From the NCBI GenBank assembly GCA_903813345.2, contig CAIIXF020000003.1, positions 8,623,912-8,687,911 on the forward strand: a DNA stretch of 64,000 bases. Reading direction: 5' to 3'. A program made the translations under genes and the position numbers. This stretch comes from Owenia fusiformis (taxonomy: Eukaryota > Annelida > Polychaeta > Sabellida > Oweniidae). Below the pieces are notes generated by a model. It searched no databases. It was not told the DNA's origin and saw nothing but the letters and a program-made list of their open reading frames with translations. Positions 1 through 11,763 of the stretch are shown here, one piece after another (the stretch's first letter is position 1; the number at the start of each line of letters is the position of its first letter).

Positions 1-83
1 TAAGAAATTTAGTGATCATTATCACAATTGTTTGCATGTTTTAGGAGGTATCTCTGATTTTTGCATAAGAAAAAACTTTTGTA

Positions 84-281
84 TTATATTTTGAGTTTTG
101 ATTCACGGTATTGCACACATGGATGTAGAATTGAAATTAGACTTGCCCATGATCCCCCAGAAGTTTCAACATGACTAGTATCTTTGTCCATTTTCATATT
201 CCACTTATCTTCGTCTATACCAATATTCCACTTGAGTATTCCTGCTCGATAGTACAAGTTCTGAATTACTTCAAAATACAT
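84..281 (-). pseudogene. Possible exon or relic, unrecognised
   Basis: An open frame of about 65 codons reads on the minus strand. Its composition is protein-like (Trp, Asp, Lys and Met mixed, with WNIGIDEDKW inside), and an AG just before residue 9 could be a splice acceptor. No family is recognised. It lies next to other decayed minus-strand coding pieces at 440-1622 and may belong with them. A chance ORF is equally possible. Confidence 0.2.
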
Positions 282-350
282 AATTAATTAAACAAATCTT
301 ACCTTATTGATTTGAGGATGTGTGAAATAGCAATATGTAACTCAGTGGAA

Positions 351-425
351 TATCATCACATGATCACAAAAAGGATATCCTTAGAATCCTGTCAGGTTGA
401 ACTTTGTATAATGCAGCGATTGAGT
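351..425. repeat. Dispersed repeat, copy 1 (partner 9610-9690)
   Basis: About 75 bp matches 9610-9690 in direct orientation, with the shared core ccttagaatcctgtcaggtt followed by a similar tail. The copies differ by several substitutions and small gaps. It marks an old dispersed repeat family; nothing indicates function. Confidence 0.6.
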
Positions 426-439
426 ACCGCCTGATTTTG

Positions 440-912
440 TTGTTCTGAACCAACTCGCTCCCCATTCAAGGATAGTAATGTCTTTCTGTTTATGATTTCT
501 TGATTTTTGTGCTCAACATACTTGCCTATAGTTTCCCCTTACTTGGGCATTATTACTTCCTATAATGCCTCAAAGGTGAATTGCTCTACAACCTTCTGCT
601 TCTGTTTGAGCATAGGCTTATTCTCTCCTCCAATTTCCAAAATCTGCTCTAAGTCTGGCTGTTTTTCACTCAAAATTGCACAATGTTTACCTTGATCATG
701 GGAATCAGCACTTCACTACACTTCACTTGACTAGCTATTTTACTGACCTCAAAGCCTTTAGATTCTAGCTACATCAATTATCTCTCATCAGATTTTCTCC
801 ATTGTTCTTAATGATACATCATCATATATGCCTGAGGTCTTACATCAATATAGCCCAAGCTTGCAGGATTAATAACCTTGCTGTTAAAATTCAAAGGAAT
901 GACTATGATAAG
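440..912 (-). pseudogene. Decayed coding sequence, unrecognised family
   Basis: Translating the minus strand gives a long protein-like stretch broken by about five in-frame stops and at least one one-base frameshift. Pieces include IPLNFNSKVINPASLGYIDV, SKIASQVKCSEVLIPMI, SEKQPDLEQILEIGGENKP and HKNQEIINRKTLLSLNGERV. The charged, coherent composition across stops is what a decayed gene looks like and is unlike its other frames. I do not recognise the family. It continues the run of minus-strand relics that opens the window and may be part of one retroelement-derived gene. Confidence 0.4.
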
Positions 913-1007
913 TCTGTTGCAGACTCTTCAAGGAACATCAATTGTTAATTAAGTATCATTCAGGATCAGTCATGCGTAATAAGAAATTCTGACATTTTTT
1001 TTCATTG

Positions 1008-1150
1008 TCTTGTACTTTCTCCAAAAATCAGTTGTTGGTTCCTACTTTATTATATCCAAGCTTCTTCTGGGGAAAACGTTTCACAGCCTGGGCATTTTAT
1101 CAGTAAATACATTGTCCAAGTTATGTTTAAATTTGGGCATATCATCAAAA
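1008..1150 (-). pseudogene. Decayed coding fragment, unrecognised
   Basis: One minus-strand frame reads DMPKFKHNLDNVFTDKMPRL, a stop, NVFPRRSLDIIK, a stop, then EPTTDFWRKYKT. This resembles the neighbouring fragments in style and strand. No known domain is recognised, and it may be another part of the same decayed gene as 440-912. Confidence 0.3.
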
Positions 1151-1403
1151 AGACAATTTTGCATGTATTTATTTTACTGTATTGCATTACATTTTCTATT
1201 GAAAAACCAAATATGTTTCAATTATCTTCATTTTCTAAAATTTGTTTACAAGAACTTCAGACACCAAACGTAGCTCTGTTTGTTTACAATGAGGTTACAA
1301 AACTATTTTTCCCAAATAATTTTATATGATATTTTATTTTAAACAAAACAATTCAACATGAGTTGGGTAATAAAAATGCCTGGTCAAATAACTTAAAATC
1401 TTT

Positions 1404-1622
1404 GACATCCCATCTTAGCTGCCTAATGTTTTAATAAAACCAAGAAGTTTTAGCTGTTTGAAATCCCCTGTGTTTTCACATATCAATCACATCCTCCATA
1501 TACTTCAATAAAACCCCAATTTCCTCATTGTGAACACCTGTGTATATGGCAATAAAAACATGAAACGCTGACATCCATGTTTGAATGTTATGGAAGGATT
1601 GAGGTTTTGAATGGTTCAACAA
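1404..1622 (-). pseudogene. Gag-like retroelement relic
   Basis: One minus-strand frame contains NIQTWMSAFHVFIAIYTG followed by EEIGVLLKYMEDVIDM, then stops at two positions. The pattern of a tryptophan-containing helix (W-x-x-A-F) followed by 'LLKYM-x-x-V' is one I associate with gag-like proteins in repetitive ORFs of marine invertebrates, including tyrosine-recombinase retroelements. That is recollection of a family pattern, not a search result. The frame carries at least two stops, so it is not functional. Confidence 0.35.
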
Positions 1623-2390
1623 AATATTGAATGTGTTGATCACCATTCCCAAGTAATGACTTTAGAATATTTACCATTGCATATTGAAAACAATTGCTGT
1701 TAATAAGTTCACCCATTCACTTGAATCTGAATGTTTTAATGTTATGTAATAGTCTGTTTACATCATGCTTTAAAGTTGATGACCTGGATAATTTGACCTA
1801 TCAAAGATTAAGTTCTATTACTCCTTTCAAATTTGACCCCACATGCTCCAGAGATTTCATGCTTGATTCAGATGACTAATCCAGAGGACAAGCTTTCTTC
1901 AAGCCTTACAAAGTATGGTGAAACAACATGTCACCGGATTGCTCAAATAAAGACTTGACACTTTTCTTTTAAATTGTCTTTTACCAAAATTAGATTTCTT
2001 GGGCCTTGGCAACTGCACACATTAGTATCAGTACCACTTGCAAAGGGAATTTCAAAAAGGTTTCTGTCAGCAGATATCAATGATATCATTCTGAGAATCA
2101 TAAGATGAAGTTTGAGTCTTCAAGTAGACTGATATTATTGCTTTGCATGCTCGAATCTATTGGGAGTGAATGTTCATATTTCACCAAATCTTAAGAGGTT
2201 TTTCCTCCCATGGAAATCTGAACCTATTGGAGATGAAAGCTCGAAGAAGATTGAATCTAGAGTTGTAGAAGAATTCTGAGAATGGGGCGAAGGCTCCCAT
2301 AATGGTGAAAGTTCAATTGCATCTTAAAACATGTGGCAATTGCATGCACCATTGCAAGTGCAACCTTCTTGGGTGTTATCAGATTGAATG
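1623..2390. other. No gene recognised
   Basis: AT-rich sequence without a convincing coding frame on either strand. Short open frames exist, including a cysteine-containing one near 2296-2440, but they overlap repeat sequence and show no start, splice or domain support. Confidence 0.5.
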
Positions 2391-2570
2391 TTATCACTTG
2401 ATGTGTGTTACACCCCCTTTCAAACCCACTGAGGCATAAATGTTTATCTCGTCATTCTCGATCTGCTCTTGATGCATTATTTGGAATGTATGAAACTCTG
2501 TAAAAACAAGCTTCAATAGCTAAATTGGTATGTCTTATAATTAATAATTAGGTTGGGATATACAGCTGAG
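2391..2570. repeat. Dispersed repeat, copy 1 (partner 9697-9850)
   Basis: The stretch beginning tatcacttgatgtgtgttac is nearly identical to 9697 onward for about 85 bp. It becomes gapped and resumes with aataattaggttgggatat. The two copies are in the same orientation 7.3 kb apart. Confidence 0.7.
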
Positions 2571-2656
2571 TTGTAGAACTGTCAGCAATGCAGTTGCCTG
2601 CTTTACATATCACTGACCACAATCTACTGCAACATTCCTCTGCAACTTTATTGCAA

Positions 2657-2823
2657 AGGTAAGTGTTCCTATTATTTTGAACCATGAATATAGTGTCGGG
2701 GGAATTTTGTATCTGTGTCGAAAAATAAAGTTGCACACAATTGAAGTCATAACTTTGAGTGACTATAATGCCTTGATTACCCAGATAAACACCAATTCAC
2801 ATTCATCAAGACATACTATTCAC
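2657..2823. repeat. Direct repeat of the window's right end (63833-64000)
   Basis: 167 bp starting AGGTAAGTGTTCC matches 63833-64000 almost perfectly in direct orientation; I see only a single-base difference (aaacacc versus aaaacc). The partner runs off the window, so the true length is unknown. Sequence left of the repeat is unrelated at the two sites, so the left edge is sharp and begins with a consensus 5' splice-site string (AG|GTAAGT). Confidence 0.85.
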
Positions 2824-3215
2824 TCTTTACACAAAGAAAGTAAGCAATTTCTTGAAGGGTATGTTTCAAAATGTTGTATAAGATCCATTTACTATTTTCA
2901 TTTATTTCAATTCTGGCATATTCTTATATGCATTTTCTTTGATGCCAATAGTCTTCATTAATCACGATACAACATGATAATTTTGTACACTCTCAAAAAT
3001 CCAGACTTATTACCGGGCTTATCCTTTAAAATTAAGCCTATTCATTTTGATGGGGTTTAACATAGGCTGTCTGCTCACGGTGACACTTTCACCATTTTGT
3101 AAAATATGTTCAATTAAAGATGTGATCTATCAGGAATAAAATGGTGGAATATCACAGATGTAGAAGGAATGTTAGGTCAGAGTGTAAAACACAATATGGA
3201 TAAAGAGTACAGTAC

Positions 3216-3465
3216 CTTTTCATTAAGGATGATGTAGTAAGATTTCCCCTGTCTACCAGGGGTTGTACATATTTCTTGTTTGGGCACATTATATTCCTTC
3301 TGCATGTCCTGATACTCTGCCTTCAGGAATACATAGATATCTGCCACTATTGCTTGAGGAATGTCACTTCCGCAAAATGACATGGCTCCTCCTGTTCCTT
3401 TCTGTATAAGTTGGGAAAATTTGCCAGGACGATTGCTAAAGCTGTCGGGCTCCAAGTATAGTACT
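3216..3465 (-). CDS. Isolated internal exon, unrecognised protein
   Basis: This looks like a genuine internal exon. On the minus strand an acceptor (ttattatag) precedes about 83 codons without a stop, ending at a donor (GAAAAG|GTACTG). The translation includes YLEPDSFSNRPGKF, GGAMSFCGSDIPQAIVADI and KAEYQDMQKEYNVPKQEI, a balanced globular-type composition. I do not recognise the domain. No neighbouring exons could be linked by phase, and the flank is a dispersed repeat (3551-3969), so it could be a host-gene exon or part of a repeat-derived gene. Confidence 0.45.
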
Positions 3466-3550
3466 CTATAATAAAGAGTGTAAAAATCCATTAGGGTGTT
3501 CGGAAAGGTACAGTCTTATTGGGATCCTTTACTCACTTATGAACCCCAAA

Positions 3551-3969
3551 TCATCTATTGAACGTTTCAATTGTTCTAAATCTGTGTCTGTCCTCGGTGT
3601 CTTTTTCTGTCTAGGTGAATGAATGGCCAAACTGTAGCTGTTGGTAACAGTTGTATTTGGCCAAAATGCAAGTTTTGATACATCTTGGTCTCTGAAATGC
3701 ATGTGTAATAAGATAAGTGTACATCATTATTAAACAAGAAAGTGAATTTTAAAAAGAAAGTCTATATTAAAAATTTATAATTCAAATCTGATTATGTTCC
3801 TTCGGATTTACATTATAGAGTCAACTGGGATAAAGCAAACAATACAAACTACACTAATCCGTGTCTGTTTTTACCAAATTACAAAATTTTCCAATGATCA
3901 AAGCATAAAAATTGATAATTTAAGATCACCCATTGTACTGTTTGAATGCTTTACTTTTTAAATATCTTA
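3551..3969. repeat. Dispersed repeat, copy 1 (partner 11764-12147)
   Basis: About 400 bp from tcatctattgaacgtttcaa to taaatatctt recurs in direct orientation at 11764-12147, with few substitutions and a roughly 30-bp deletion in the second copy near 11997. Sequences outside both ends are unrelated. No coding frame or terminal repeat was seen. Confidence 0.85.
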
Positions 3970-4496
3970 TGCAATGCACTGGTCAAAGGACAAGTTCTAG
4001 TCTGGCAAGTGATTTCAGCCAGTCAGGTGTATATTGGTAAATATTTTTATGCAAAAAATTTTTTTTCAAGATGGCCACCGCTTTAAAAATGGCGGGAATT
4101 TTTTGCAAAAATATAAATCTTTCAATCACAAAGATAATTCGAAAAATAATGTTTTTAATAATATGACTTGTCGTTTTGACCAAAAAAGTGTACATATTGA
4201 CATATGTCATTGTCTAGTTTAATGAACAATACAGAATTCTATTACCTTCCCAGACTAGATCAGTTGTCTTCCTTATTGACTCCCTGGTCTCCAGGCATTT
4301 GCTTTCCCTATGTAATAATAAAAAGGTACTATAATTATAATTACATGCTGTAGCGAAAAATCCAAAATGGATTGGAAATGGCCACCTTCACATTTACACA
4401 TTTGCTTTCTCTATCTCTAGGGGGCAATAATAAGCCAAGTAACATGAACACTAATGAACCATATGTTCCTCATGATCTCATTTACAACATGTTGCA

Positions 4497-4990
4497 AAAG
4501 AAGAGAAATCTTGTCAGTTCAAATTTGGTGAATTTATGTTTTGGAAAGAAAGTTCCAAAAATTTTTTAGTATCCCAGATAATGCATTTATTAATATTCAG
4601 ACATATTATAGAAACATATGAGCCAGGCCACAGTAAAAGGGGTCTTATCACACATTTTTTAAATATTTTAATTTTTTGTTTCTCTTAAACCACAAAGAGA
4701 CCTTTCAAACGAGCCATGGTTCCTTGCAGATATAGACCAAAAAACAGATATGTATTTAGCACATTTTCCTCCTAATCTTGAGCACATTTTTGGCTTTGCA
4801 GCACAATTTTAATTTTTGTGATAAGACCAAGTTTCCTATGGCTCATATATTTATGAATTAAGAAGAAATATCTTGTCAGTTCAAAATCGGTGAATTTATG
4901 TTAATTTTGAAACAAAGTTACAAAAAATTTTTAATATCCCAGATAACCCATCCATTAATATTAAGACATAATTATAAAAACATATATTTA
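4497..4990. repeat. Two diverged copies of a 125-bp segment
   Basis: The segment at 4497-4622 (aatcttgtcagttcaaattt and onward) recurs in diverged form at 4859-4990, about 363 bp downstream in the same orientation. Both contain the string tatcccagataa. The rest of 3970-6320 is AT-rich sequence in which I see no gene. Confidence 0.6.
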
Positions 4991-6321
4991 TATATTAAAC
5001 AGTAAAGTGATTTTGATTTATCCAAAAAACACCCTAAGTAAATACAAATTATACATTGAAATAAGTTTACATCAAAATAAAAAAGGCCAAACCTTTTATC
5101 AAAGAGAAAATGCATTACATTTAATATTTTACTCCCCTTCATGAGAAATCATGGAACAAGTAAAATTGTACCTCTGTAGCTGCGACATTTTGTTATGTAA
5201 ATGGATCTCTTTATGTAACATTTGGATCAAGAGTTCCTCAAAAGTACATGTGTTTTTGCAATGGGAGAGGTTTTTTGAAAAATAATTATGATTTTGAAGA
5301 TAGATTGTATATAAAACGAGTAAGATTTATACTTACAACTCTGCTGCCACTTGTTCTTTATTGTAAGAACTAGGAAGTCTTCTTGGTGTTTTTCTGGCCC
5401 TTTTCAACATTTAGGCAGCTTCTACTCGCCTCCAGAGTGGACATAAAATTTTATCAGTACACTGTACTTTTGGAATAGTTCCTCCCATATAGCTAAGAGC
5501 TTAGTACTTGTATGTAGAATAGAACTATCTGGAAAACTTTATAGAAGACTATAAAAGTACATTTAAATTATACCTTGAATCTGGAACATGGAACCCATCT
5601 TCTAAACATGTAAAGGAACACACTGTGTTTAGTCCAAGACAACAGTAGTGAAGTGAGACAAGCCCATATCCTACATCTTATCTAAATAATGTATTGACCC
5701 AGCTTCTAATGATGTTGTCAATAACTGGTCTTATACTGTTCTGCATCAACCTTAACTCCTCACACACTTTATTTTTATGTATGTTTAATTCCACCATAAA
5801 AGATGAGAACAATATAACATTAGATAAAGTTATTTAGGAAATAGCATATGAAAAAATAAGGATATAGAAAGCAAGCTACATCTTTTACATACATGGCCTA
5901 TAAAATATATATGAGGACATTTACAGTGATTGCATTAAAACTTTGACCATGGTAATTCATTATCCTAATATACTCTAAAAATTTACTCTAAAAAAGGAAC
6001 CCTTTCTTGTCCTAGGCTTTCACAAGTGAAAAGAAAGTGTAATATATTTAACTCTCCATCATTACATAAAGCACAAAGTCTAGATTTTGCAACATGGTCA
6101 TACGCATTGAGGGGACATGTCCCAGTCAGGATTCTTATAAAAGTACAGTACATTTTGGGTAGCCCTAACCTGTACCTACCATATTGATGGTTTCACTGTA
6201 TTATAATTACTTGTCTAAAACAAGATGCTTTTTATAAAGGAAAAGAATTTGTCAAAGGTTATAACAACGCAATAACTGAAAAAAAGAACAATTGTCTCTC
6301 CTATATGGGATATACTAAATG

Positions 6322-6520
6322 TACAGTAAAACCTGAGTTAGCGAACACATCTCTCTAGTGAACATCTACCAACAGTGAACATTTTTATGTGGCAAAACCT
6401 TTTTCTCCCATTGACTCTCATGTTAAAGTAAAATCCTATAGTGAACACCTACCTACTTTGAACAGTGAACACTTAATCTTGGCAAATTTAGTTGAATTAA
6501 CCTGTCTCTAGTGAACACAA
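6322..6520. mobile_element. MITE-like relic with pogo/Tigger-type terminus
   Basis: The left edge reads acagtaaaacctgagttagc, resembling the CAGTAAAACC-type termini of pogo/Tigger elements, and the interior repeats a 'tagtgaacac' motif at least four times. A matching inverted right end was not found, so the element is decayed or the assignment is wrong. Confidence 0.35.
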
Positions 6521-6630
6521 AAACCTGGCTACGGGCATGTGTTACATAGACATCAGTTAAAAAATGGAGGTCTAGTTGTACGATGTATATATCTCTCAGT
6601 ATATTTAGGAATGTTGTTAAAATGATCGAA

Positions 6631-6738
6631 GATATATGTAATAGGTAATGACAACAAAGTTTTAAAACGTAATGAAAATGTAAAAATCAATAGAAATCCC
6701 CTGGAATTTTTCTGCTATGGGATCTGGTATGGGGGTTT
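6631..6738. repeat. Dispersed repeat, copy 1 (partner 7904-8004)
   Basis: A 105-bp stretch including tcaatagaaatcccctggaa and gggatctggta matches 7904-8004 in direct orientation, with scattered differences. The second copy abuts the minisatellite beginning at 8040. Confidence 0.7.
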
Positions 6739-7129
6739 GACTGATACGGGATCCAATACAGGATTTTAAAGCCTGTTACGGGAATAGCAATTGCAATATG
6801 AATAGTTACGTTCCCTTGGTGCAATGTAACACATCCCCATTAAGTTTGGGAATTAGCTGAATCACAATCAGCAGGGTCCACTATTCACTATTCAAGGCAG
6901 AAGTTCAAAATAAAAAAGAACATGATATTTATTTATATTATACTGTAAATAGCATGTAGGATTAATAGAAAATATTTTGTGTTGACAACTAAGTCACATT
7001 CAGATTAGACAGATTAATTTTACAACTAGAAAACGGCAACTCCACGGAGTAGCAAATCCCAACGAACAATATATCAATTACCAAAATTCCAATCAGTTGT
7101 ACTCATTACTTTGGTTAGAAATGAAAAAT

Positions 7130-7650
7130 TTAGATCTTAGAATTGAGAATTCCTGCAAGGCAGCCATTTTGAAATTTCCGAGTACAATTCTGAAAAAACA
7201 ACACCATAATTGTGATCTACTCCTACTCCTACTCCTAATTGTAATCTACTAATTCCTTCAATTTGAGTATAATATAGTCATACTTTGAAGGGATCGAAAA
7301 GTATTGCGAAATTCCACATAAGGTTGCTATTTTGAATTTTACGAGGCCCGAATCAGAAAAAAGATACAATATTTGCAATCTACTATAGATTGCCTTACAA
7401 ATTCCTGTTTTCCCGACCCCTGCTAGGCAGTCATTTTGAATTTTCTGAGGCACAAATCAGAAAAAATGACATATTTGTGATCTACGCTTAAATTCCTTCA
7501 ATTTGAGTATAATGTAGCCATACTTTGAAGAGATCAGAAATCGAGGCCCGAATCAGAAAAACGATACAATATTTGTAATCTACTCTAAATTGCCTTTCAT
7601 TTGAGTATAATAAAGATATACTTCAGATATACTTCCCGACCTCCCATACA
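7130..7650. repeat. Degenerate tandem repeat, about 200-240 bp unit
   Basis: The strings ccttcaatttgagtataat, gaggcccgaatcagaaaaa and cagccattttgaa recur two or three times in order (7256/7496/7592 for the first, 7342/7543 for the second). The units are diverged and partly deleted. The small minus-strand ORF at 7235-7453 is a by-product of this repeat. Confidence 0.6.
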
Positions 7651-8039
7651 CAGCCCCTGGGGGAAAGAGTGAAAAACACGGATTATATGTAAAATATATA
7701 GATGTTGTGAATTTACTACCAAAATTTCAAACAATAATATGTATCACTTTGGTTTAAAATGTAATGTAACACATATTTATAAAATAAGATGTAGTAGAGC
7801 ATTTAAAATGTAATGTAACACATATTTATAACATATTCTAGTTTTTTATATCTATAGTACTCAAATATCCGTTAAATCAATGACATCAAGGGTTACGCAA
7901 TAAGATAAATGTAATAGGTAATAACAAAAAAGTTTTAAAACAGAATGAAAATGTAAAAAATCAATAGAAATCCCCTGGAATTTTTCTGATATGGGATCTG
8001 GTACCAATGGTACTACCTGGTACTAACAATGTTAGTACT

Positions 8040-8647
8040 TTAATTTTCAGAGTCTATGACTTCCATATTGGCATTTGTAAAGTTATTGACTATTGTTGTA
8101 ATGTTAATTATGAAGTTGAATACCAAATTTTTCTACTACAAGTCTTCCATATTGGCATTTGTAAAGTTATTGACTATTGTTGCAATATTCATTTTCACGT
8201 TGAATACCAAATTTTTCTACTACAAGTCTTCCATATTGGCATGTGTAAAGTTATTGACTATTGTTGTAATGTTCATGTTCACGTTGAATACCAAATTTTT
8301 CTACTACAAGTCTGCCATATTGGCATTTGTAAAGTTATTGACTATTGTTGTTATGTTAATTATGAAGTTGAATACCAAATTTTTCTACTACAAGTCTTCC
8401 ATATTGGCATTTGTAAAGTTATTGACTAATGTTGTAATGTTCATGTTCACGTTGAATACCAAATTTTTCTACTACAAGTCTTCCATATTGGCATTTGTAA
8501 AGTTATTGACTATTGTTGTAATGTTCATGTTCACGTTGAATACCAAATTTTTCTACTACAAGTCTTCCATATTGGCATTTGTAAAGTTATTGACTATTGT
8601 TGTAATGTTCATGTTCACGTTGAATACCAAATTTTTCTACTTCAAGT
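8040..8647. repeat. 84-bp minisatellite, seven units
   Basis: Units start at 8060, 8144, 8228, 8312, 8396, 8480 and 8564, each exactly 84 bp, beginning cttccatattggcatttgta (unit 4 has ctgcc). Two internal variants alternate: 'gttaattatgaagttga' in units 1 and 4, and 'gttcatgttcacgttga' or close in the others. Because 84 is a multiple of three, the array stays open in two plus frames and yields hydrophobic 28-residue repeats. No start context, codon signature or splice structure supports translation. The lead-in (8040-8063) and lead-out match the 206-bp repeat that follows, so the array arose inside one copy of that repeat. Confidence 0.95.
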
Positions 8648-9236
8648 CATATTGTATGCCCATTGGGATTGTGCATGATCCAGCTGGTCAAACGCTCTCC
8701 TGATGCACCGCCCCATATATTCTGAATACATTACAAAAGAAAAACACAATGAATACAAACATAACTAGAAGTTTGACATTTAACGAGTTCAGACTCCAGA
8801 TGACAGAGTATTTTTATCGCACCCTTTAATTTTCACAGTTTATTACTTCCAAGTCATATCCTATGTCCATTGGGATTGTGCTTCATCCATCTGGACAACC
8901 GCTCTCCCGATTCACCGCCCCATATATTCTGAATACATTACAAAATAAAAACACAATGAATACAAACATAACTAAAGTTTGACATTTAATGAGTTCAGAC
9001 TCCAGATGACAGAGTATTTTTATCGCACCCTTTAATTTTCACAGTTTATTACTTCCAAGTCATATCCTATGTCCATTGGGATTGTGCTTCATCCATCTGG
9101 ACAACCGCTCTCCCGATTCACCGCCCCATATATTCTGAATACATTACAAAATAAAAACACAATGAATACAAACATAACTAAAGTTTGACATTTAATTGTT
9201 TCAGACTCCAGATGACAGAGTATTTTTATCGCACCC
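8640..9236. repeat. 206-bp tandem repeat, about 2.9 units
   Basis: tttaattttcacagtttatt starts at 8825 and again at 9031, giving a 206-bp period. A first, partial unit (about 8640-8824) is fused to the end of the 84-bp array. Units contain the marker accgccccatatattctga and end at tatcgcaccc. Units 2 and 3 are nearly identical, which points to recent duplication. Confidence 0.9.
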
Positions 9237-9695
9237 TTGGGTGCTATATTGTATCAGTTTGCCGGGCAGGCAGATGAGTAGGCGGGTGGCGGGCGGATAG
9301 GTGTCCCGAATAATCTTGTCCATATGTTTCCAGCCAAACCGTTTGAGGGATTCATTTGAAATTTTCAGGGATGTTTCTACCTATGAAAGTTTAGAACTGA
9401 GGGAATCATTTGAGATTTTCAAGGATGTTTCTCTACCTATGAAAATGTAGAACTGATTAGTTTTTCGGCATTCTGGGTAAACGTTAAGGTGGCCATTATG
9501 GATTTTACATCCTAGAATCTTGTCTGTCAAGGCTTGTGTACAGGTTTCCAGCAAAACCAATTGTCGGATTCATTTGAAATTTTCAGGGATGTTTCTCAAC
9601 CTATGAAAGGTCACAAGGTCACAAAAGGATGTCCTTAGAATCCTGTCAGGTTGATCTTTGTAGAATGGAGCGATTTTGTCACCTCTGATTTTTTT
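9237..9695. repeat. Degenerate repeats with GC-rich core
   Basis: A GC-rich stretch (gcgggtggcgggcgga near 9280) is followed by three diverged copies of a segment containing tttgaaattttcagggatg, at about 9350, 9405 and 9570. The tail 9610-9690 is the second copy of the repeat at 351-425. Confidence 0.6.
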
Positions 9696-9696
9696 T

Positions 9697-9850
9697 TATC
9701 ACTTGATGTGTGTTACACCCCCTTTCAAACCCACTGAGGCATAAATGTTTATCTCATCATTCTCGATTTGCTCTTGATCTTGAATGTAAAAAGAAGCTTC
9801 AATGACGTTCAATGACTAGTGGCTTAATAAATAATTAGGTTGGGATATGC
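9697..9850. repeat. Dispersed repeat, copy 2 (partner 2391-2570)
   Basis: Direct-orientation match to 2391-2570, including the adjoining aaataattaggttgggatat string. Confidence 0.7.
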
Positions 9851-10129
9851 ATTTAGACCTTGCAAACCTCCTGATGCTGCACATATTAATTGCACTCTTC
9901 TACATTAATAAATAATATAAAATGTATCAACCCTCAACATGTAATTAAATGAGGCAGAAAAGTTTTTTGTTCTAGAGGTTTTTTAGAAGAGTGTAGGTTA
10001 TCTTAAAATGTTTCTAGCTGTTTTATCAACCCAATAGCTCTGCCATTACATTTAACAAGTCATTGAAGCAAACATACTTTGTTGTTACTTAGGTAGCGTC
10101 CATTGTGTTGGAAATAAAATGAAAACTAA

Positions 10130-10600
10130 AATACCTTTCTGCAGATCATAGCACTAAAAAGTGCAGGCTCCAACTGCCATCCCAGCTTTTTATAAGTTCC
10201 ATGTAGACTACATCCAACATGAGCTTGAGATATGACTTTACCAGAATCATCTCATAGTGTCAAGCTCCTTGGATAAGTAGGAGCCAGTCAAATTCTCTAT
10301 ACAACTTGGGCTCCTAAATGACATGATCTGCTTCTAAACAGTGCTGTTTTGCACTCCTCGTCCCTATGGTGGTTTTATTGCATGATTGTCATGTGATATA
10401 GAAGGTAGCCAGTGTCCAAAGCATTCAATTCCAGCTTCATATGCCTTGATCAAACTTCAAAGGGATGTGAACACCTGAGAAATGGCATATGCCTTCAATT
10501 TTTCTTCCAAATCTAGTGGATTAATCATATCTGGGAATGTTTTCACAAATATTTTTGCAGGCACTGCACTGACTGTCGCTCAAGCTTAGTTCTGAGCTGA
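10130..10600 (-). pseudogene. Decayed coding sequence, unrecognised
   Basis: One minus-strand frame reads, with three stops, PAKIFVKTFPDMINPLDLEE, YEAGIECFGHWLPSISHD and SYLSKELDTMR. After a frame change it continues VGCSLHGTYKKLGWQLEPAL and ends at a possible donor (CAGAAAG|GTATTT). The coherence across stops indicates a former gene about 150 residues long here. The family is not recognised. The segment at 10585-10660 is also a dispersed repeat (partner near 16945-17020), so the relic is probably part of a repeated element. Confidence 0.4.
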
Positions 10601-11115
10601 TTGTTTCTAGCTCTTTCATGCAATTTATAAAACACTGAATTAAATGTTCTGTAAAAATGTAACTAATTTCTGAAGATGAATCTCCTGGCCAGGAGCCAAA
10701 ATAATTTTCTGGGCAATAATGTCAACACAAAAATCCCAGGAAGAGGGAAGTATGCCCAAATGTAGCAAACTGAACAGGATCGTAGGACCATCCAAACCTT
10801 GGGTCTAAGAACACCCTATAATGCCAGAGCAAGCTGCCTATTGCTTAATCCCAAAATTATTCAATTGTATATATCCAAGCAGATTTTAGACAACAGGGAA
10901 ATTAATCTTTCATACACACATATAGGAAAGGTTTATAATTAACAACTTAACTGAACTGGAATATGCATGGCTACTTCTGGTATATTCTAGTGAATTGCAA
11001 ATTTTGCAAAAGAATTTGAAAAAATATTAGTTTCAATACATGTGATACTTGATTAAATTAAATATACTCATAAAGTTTAATTGACCAATATACATTCAAC
11101 TTTTCCAATTCCTTT

Positions 11116-11662
11116 TTATGCCAAGTGAAATTTGATGGCATCATCAGCATTTGTCTCGATAGCTGTTTTCTTGATTAAAAAGGCACAAACCATTTCTTGG
11201 TGTTGAGATATTTGGTTGTCAGCCTTCGTTTCATTTCTCAAAACTTGTGTGTGAAGGGAATCCTCTACACACAACTCCAAAATCATTTGCATTTTTTCAA
11301 AAATGGTTGATTTTAGAATCACTCAGTTCTACTTGTAAGGCTTTTTCAACAGAGCTTGTTTCAACTTTGATATATGAGTGTTGCTGATTTGTGTATTGAC
11401 AAATACCCACATCTTACGACATTGCTCCTTGGGCAGACATAGGATTCACCTCTTCTTCAATATCATCCAGCATATAAGCTGCCTCACCCTCAATGCTTCT
11501 AATCAAATATATTGTGGCCTCATCATTGACCCAACCACAATTGCAGGACACTTATCAGAATTGGGTAAAGAACTCAAGACAAACTGCATTTCCAATCAAA
11601 TTTTGAGCCTTCATTTCCCTTGTCTTTTTAGGCTTAGAATCATATTTTATTTGGGAATTTGA
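11116..11662 (-). pseudogene. Decayed coding sequence, unrecognised
   Basis: Three minus-strand frames successively give protein-like pieces: SKPKKTREMKAQNLIGNAV, then IYLIRSIEGEAAYMLDDIEE with SYIKVETSSVEKALQVEL, then a 68-residue uninterrupted piece with FEKMQMILELCVEDSLHTQV ending AIKFHLA-stop at 11116. Frame changes and stops separate them. The last piece looks helical and acidic/basic mixed. No domain is recognised; it is probably an ORF relic of a repeated element. Confidence 0.35.
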
Positions 11663-11763
11663 ATTAGAATCTAGGTAACATCTAACATCGGACAATTAAT
11701 AATACATTCCTTCTTTAAACTATACCAATGATTTATTATCAATATTGGCATGTTTTCCAATAT

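Noticed and set aside
6322-6540. Full pogo/Tigger transposon
   Set aside because: Only one terminus-like sequence and no inverted partner or transposase; kept only as a low-confidence MITE-like relic.
8007-8703. Two overlapping plus-strand ORFs of 140 and 215 codons
   Set aside because: They exist only because the minisatellite period (84 bp) is divisible by three; both frames are open and neither has gene signals.
8060-9236. CRISPR-like array
   Set aside because: Repeats are contiguous 84-bp and 206-bp units without spacers, in animal DNA.
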